Shown here: piece after piece, positions 6,204 to 8,662 of the stretch | Numbering within the stretch: the stretch's first letter is position 1 | Layout of the letters: every line of letters starts with the position of its first letter | Assembly: GCA_900757485.1 (NCBI GenBank) | Contig: CAAEOA010000091.1 | Coordinates: forward strand, 1 to 8,662 | Reading direction: 5' to 3' | DNA length: 8,662 nucleotides | Origin: Oscillospiraceae bacterium | GTDB taxonomy: Bacteria; Bacillota; Clostridia; Oscillospirales; Ruminococcaceae | The notes under the pieces: model-generated | What the model saw: only the letters and a program-made list of their open reading frames with translations | Databases searched by the model: none | Told to the model about the DNA's origin: nothing | Made by a program: the position numbers and the translations under genes

Positions 6204-6250
6204 TAAAAATGTCTGCTGAACAAATTTCATTTGTTCAGCAGACATTTTTA
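6204..6250. terminator. Bidirectional terminator with 22-bp perfect stem
   Basis: Bases 6204-6225 pair perfectly with 6229-6250 around a 3-base TTC loop. The stem ends are A-rich and T-rich on both strands, so it terminates the TetR gene from the left (TTTTTATTTT) and the radical SAM gene from the right (TTTTTATGA). The TAA stop of the radical SAM gene (6250-6248) lies inside the stem. Confidence 0.88.
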
Positions 6251-7186
6251 TTTTGCATATTTTCCCTGAAAGGAATTACGGCGTTTCAGTTCTTTGTCGA
6301 TCTCGTTCATAACTACCAGCTTTTTCAGACTCCAAAGAGGAGCAATCAGCTTTTCCCGGTCGCCGTCTCCGGTAATCCGTTGAATAACGGTATCAGCCGG
6401 TAATAACTCCAATTGATCGCAGACAATGGATACATATTCCGATAAAGAAAGAACGTCAAATTTTCCTTGCTTGTAATCCTCTGCGATCGGCGTATCGTCC
6501 AAAACGTGCAGAAGATGGATTTTGACGCTGTGCGGTTTTAGCCTGCCGACCTCTTTTGCGGTTTGCCGCATCATATCTCTGTTTTCACCGGGCAATCCGT
6601 TAATCAGATGGACACATGTAGGAATATTGCGGGCTTTCAGACGTTCAAATCCATCTAAAAATTCCGCATAACTGTGCTGACGGTTGATTTTTACAGCGGT
6701 GATATCGTGAATCGTTTGCAAACCTAATTCCACATTCAGACAGGTTCGCTGATTTAGCTCCGAAAGATAGTCTACCACGTCATCTTCCAGACAATCAGCG
6801 CGGGTGGCAAGACTTAAACCGACGACATTCTCCTGATGCAATACCGGCTCAAACCGTTCTTTTAACACCGAAACAGGCGCATAGGTGTTGGTGAATGCCT
6901 GAAAATACGGAATATAGCAGGCATCCGGCCATTTTTTGAGCAAGGCGTCCCGAACGGTGTTGAATTGGCAAATAATATCGTCAGCCGGATTTCCGGCAAA
7001 TTCACCGCTGCCTGCGGCTGAGCAATAGGAGCATCCGCCGAAGCCTTTGGTGCCGTCACGGTTCGGACAGGTGAAGCCGGCATTTAAGGATACTTTAAAA
7101 ACTTTGGAGTGAAACTTCTGCCGAAAATAGTAATTTAAAGTGTAATATCGTTTGTAATTGTCGGAATAGGGAAATTCGTGTTCCAA
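6248..7186 (-). CDS. TIGR01212/YtqA family radical SAM protein
   Basis: The 312-residue product carries a radical SAM cluster motif with the wide spacing of this family: TCPNRDGTKGFGGCSYC, with C40-X11-C52-X2-C55 binding the 4Fe-4S cluster. Other family blocks include QAFTNTYAP (96-104), GLSLATRADCL (123-133), NVELGLQTIHD (151-161), CVHLINGLPGE (191-201) and the VKIHLLHVLDDTPI segment (221-234). B. subtilis YtqA has been linked to tRNA wobble-uridine (mnm5s2U-type) modification, where it is called MnmL; transfer of that role here is inference, and its usual methyltransferase partner YtqB is not in the window. TTG 7186 is chosen because AGAAAGGA stands 8 bases upstream. TTG 7213 would lie upstream of that ribosome binding site and inside the preceding terminator. 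The stop overlaps the shared terminator. Confidence 0.87.
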   Translation of the reverse strand: MEHEFPYSDNYKRYYTLNYYFRQKFHSKVFKVSLNAGFTCPNRDGTKGFGGCSYCSAAGSGEFAGNPADDIICQFNTVRDALLKKWPDACYIPYFQAFTNTYAPVSVLKERFEPVLHQENVVGLSLATRADCLEDDVVDYLSELNQRTCLNVELGLQTIHDITAVKINRQHSYAEFLDGFERLKARNIPTCVHLINGLPGENRDMMRQTAKEVGRLKPHSVKIHLLHVLDDTPIAEDYKQGKFDVLSLSEYVSIVCDQLELLPADTVIQRITGDGDREKLIAPLWSLKKLVVMNEIDKELKRRNSFQGKYAK

Positions 7187-7212
7187 TTTCTGATTCCTTT
7201 CTATTGGTAGCA

Positions 7213-7253
7213 ATAAACGCCCCGAACAAGATGTTTTCTTGCAGTCAGGGCGT
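7213..7253 (-). terminator. Intrinsic terminator after the membrane-anchored protein gene
   Basis: Read on the minus strand, ACGCCCTGA (7253-7245) and GCAAGA (7242-7237) pair with TCTTGT (7231-7226) and TCGGGGCGT (7225-7217), with a 2-base bulge, a small loop and some G-U pairs. TTTATT follows. It lies 20 bases beyond the stop at 7273 and only about 17 bases before the ribosome binding site of the radical SAM gene. Confidence 0.65.
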
Positions 7254-7272
7254 CGGCGTTATTCCATTACGA

Positions 7273-8118
7273 TTATTTTGAAGAAATATCGGAAGAAACT
7301 GCCGGAGCACTTGAAATTGCTTCCGATGATTCCGGTAAAGCCGAAGCGTCTGATACAGCAGAAGAAGTATCCTCCGATTCGGTCTTATTGCTGGAACTGT
7401 TATCAACCGGCAAATCCTTTACAGCAGTAATGATATAGCTGTCCTTGCCATTCTTCTTTAAGATATAATTTAAGAATTTATCAGCATCCGGTTCATATTT
7501 CTGACCGTTAATATCGCCCTCCCAGACCGGTCCGGAGGGTACATATCCCACTGTTACGGTGTATTCATCGCCTTTGCGGGAAACTTTTTCAATGCGCGGC
7601 ACATAGGACATCATACTTGCGGCAGAAGGAATCATATAAACCTTTCCTTCCGGATCGTATAATATCTGCATTTCGGAATCAGTCAGCTCCTGATGCTCAA
7701 TCACAGCGGATTTTCCGAATACTTTGGTAATGTGCGCTTCAATGTCGACGTCGGGAACAGTCATGTTTCCCAGGTCGTCTTTCACATATTTGGATTTGTC
7801 CTCGAACATGATGAAATCCCAAATACCGGCAGATAAAATGGTACGGGAATCTAATTTGTCGATGGAGTCAAATGCCGGCGGGTCAAGAATCACCAAAGGA
7901 AAAACAGTGCGCTTAAACATTTCCTTTTGACTTTTGTTTTCAATAATATCGGTGGTTACTTTCGTAATCCCGATTGCGGTAGCAACGACGCCGATAATCG
8001 CAAAAACAAGCACAACCGTACCAAAAACGGCAACACGGCGGGACACACGAGCCGGCTTCTTTTTTCGCTTTGATTGTGAATTGGAGGCTTCCGGAGCAGT
8101 ATTTAAGGTTTCTTCCAT
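7273..8118 (-). CDS. Membrane-anchored protein of unknown function with Ser-rich C-terminal tail
   Basis: I do not recognise the family. The 281 residues fall into four parts. First is a short cytoplasmic N-terminus with a basic cluster (SKRKKKPARVSRR, 16-28). Then comes one transmembrane helix (about 29-51, VAVFGTVVLVFAIIGVVATAIG), followed by a putative extracytoplasmic domain (about 55-238) with alternating hydrophobic strands. Last is a low-complexity tail (240-281) with about 16 Ser plus acidic and Ala residues. The basic-then-hydrophobic order predicts N-in/C-out topology with an uncleaved anchor. ATG 8118 follows AAAGGG by about 13 bases, slightly long. It lies 49 bases after proA with no terminator seen between, so read-through from proA is likely, and it ends in the terminator at 7213-7253. 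No enzyme motif or sortase signal is visible. Confidence 0.8.
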   Translation of the reverse strand: MEETLNTAPEASNSQSKRKKKPARVSRRVAVFGTVVLVFAIIGVVATAIGITKVTTDIIENKSQKEMFKRTVFPLVILDPPAFDSIDKLDSRTILSAGIWDFIMFEDKSKYVKDDLGNMTVPDVDIEAHITKVFGKSAVIEHQELTDSEMQILYDPEGKVYMIPSAASMMSYVPRIEKVSRKGDEYTVTVGYVPSGPVWEGDINGQKYEPDADKFLNYILKKNGKDSYIITAVKDLPVDNSSSNKTESEDTSSAVSDASALPESSEAISSAPAVSSDISSK

Positions 8119-8167
8119 GTTTTATGATCATCCCTTTCTATGACGCTGAAAAATGATAAATTTCAAA

Positions 8168-8662
8168 TTATTCTCTGATTTGTCCGTTGCCGTTGATAAT
8201 ATATTTAATCGTGGTCAGTTCATTTAATCCCATAGGACCTCTTGCATGCAGCTTTTGTGTAGAAATACCGATTTCCGCGCCGAAACCGAACTCTCCGCCG
8301 TCTGTAAAACGGGTGGAAGCATTCACGTAAACGGCGGCAGCATCGATGTTGGCGGTAAAATACTCCGCATTTTGAAGATTGTTTGTTATGATTGCTTCAG
8401 AATGCTGCGTGCCGAACCGCTCAATATGAGAAATCGCTTCCTCCATGCTGTCTACCACTTTCACAGTCATCGTGTAGTCCAGAAACTCCGTGCCGTACAA
8501 TTCCTCGTCAGCCGGTAAGATGGAACTGCCGAGCAAAGCCGCAGTTTTGTCACAGCCATATAACGTGACATTTTTTTCATCCAGTTTTGCTTTCATCAGC
8601 GGAAGAAATTTTTCAGCAATATTTTTATGAATCAGAACGCTTTCTACGGCATTGCACACAGA
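8168..8662 (-). CDS. proA: Gamma-glutamyl phosphate reductase, C-terminal part, truncated by window edge
   Basis: ProA reduces gamma-glutamyl phosphate to glutamate semialdehyde with NADPH, the second step of proline synthesis. The visible 164 residues start at SVCNAVESVLIH, which contains the catalytic Cys of this aldehyde-dehydrogenase-fold family (codon 8656-8654), and run to the natural stop. That matches the roughly 160 residues expected after this Cys in a 410-420 residue enzyme. Further signatures are the YGTEFLDYTMTVKVVDSMEEAISHIERFGTQHSEAI segment, AAAVYVNASTRFTDGGEFGFGAEIGIST, and the terminal KLHARGPMGLNELTTIKYI. The N-terminal NADPH-binding half lies beyond the right edge, as would any proB. 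No terminator is visible before the next gene. Confidence 0.95.
   Translation of the reverse strand, partial: SVCNAVESVLIHKNIAEKFLPLMKAKLDEKNVTLYGCDKTAALLGSSILPADEELYGTEFLDYTMTVKVVDSMEEAISHIERFGTQHSEAIITNNLQNAEYFTANIDAAAVYVNASTRFTDGGEFGFGAEIGISTQKLHARGPMGLNELTTIKYIINGNGQIRE

Noticed and set aside
7934..8143. Plus-strand open frame opposite the membrane protein's TM region
   Set aside because: Its hydrophobic composition simply mirrors the TM-coding antisense strand; no ribosome binding site or homology supports it.

Overview
The window reads as chromosomal DNA of a low-to-moderate-GC Gram-positive anaerobe of the class Clostridia, possibly an Oscillospiraceae/Ruminococcaceae-type gut bacterium. 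This is inferred from strong GAGG-type ribosome binding sites, TTGACN/TATAAT promoters, T-rich intrinsic terminators, a UgtP-like lipid glycosyltransferase, a YtqA-type radical SAM protein and a plant-polysaccharide GH78 enzyme. No rRNA, tRNA, CRISPR array, insertion sequence or phage gene was recognised. Gene density is high, and no stretch over 300 bases lacks a gene.

Left part (1-3590, + strand): the 3' end of a GH78 alpha-L-rhamnosidase gene with its own terminator, then a 250-base gap leading to uvrB. uvrB has no ATG, GTG or TTG start where homology requires one. The family start falls on an ACG codon behind a strong Shine-Dalgarno sequence, inside a small inverted repeat. A DUF3990 gene, an ADP-ribosyltransferase-like family, follows uvrB after 28 bases with no terminator between them, so the two are probably co-transcribed. 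A bidirectional terminator closes this block.

Centre (3591-6250): a divergent lipid module. On the minus strand a GT28 diacylglycerol glycosyltransferase-like gene is coupled by an ATGA overlap to a divergent PlsY-like membrane acyltransferase. On the plus strand lies a TetR-family regulator. The 210-base intergenic region carries two near-consensus promoters facing opposite ways with overlapping -10 boxes. A 30-base imperfect palindrome is centred on that overlap and is a strong candidate operator for the TetR protein. The expected picture is one repressor controlling itself and a membrane glycolipid/phospholipid operon through a single site.

Right part (6204-8662, minus strand): a 22-bp perfect-stem terminator shared with the TetR gene, then (in transcription order from the right edge) the 3' part of proA (proline biosynthesis), a single-pass membrane-anchored protein of unknown function with a Ser-rich tail, an intrinsic terminator, and a TIGR01212/YtqA-type radical SAM gene whose stop codon lies in the shared terminator stem.

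The best leads are the non-canonical start of uvrB, the shared operator/promoter architecture of the lipid module, and the uvrB-DUF3990 pairing.
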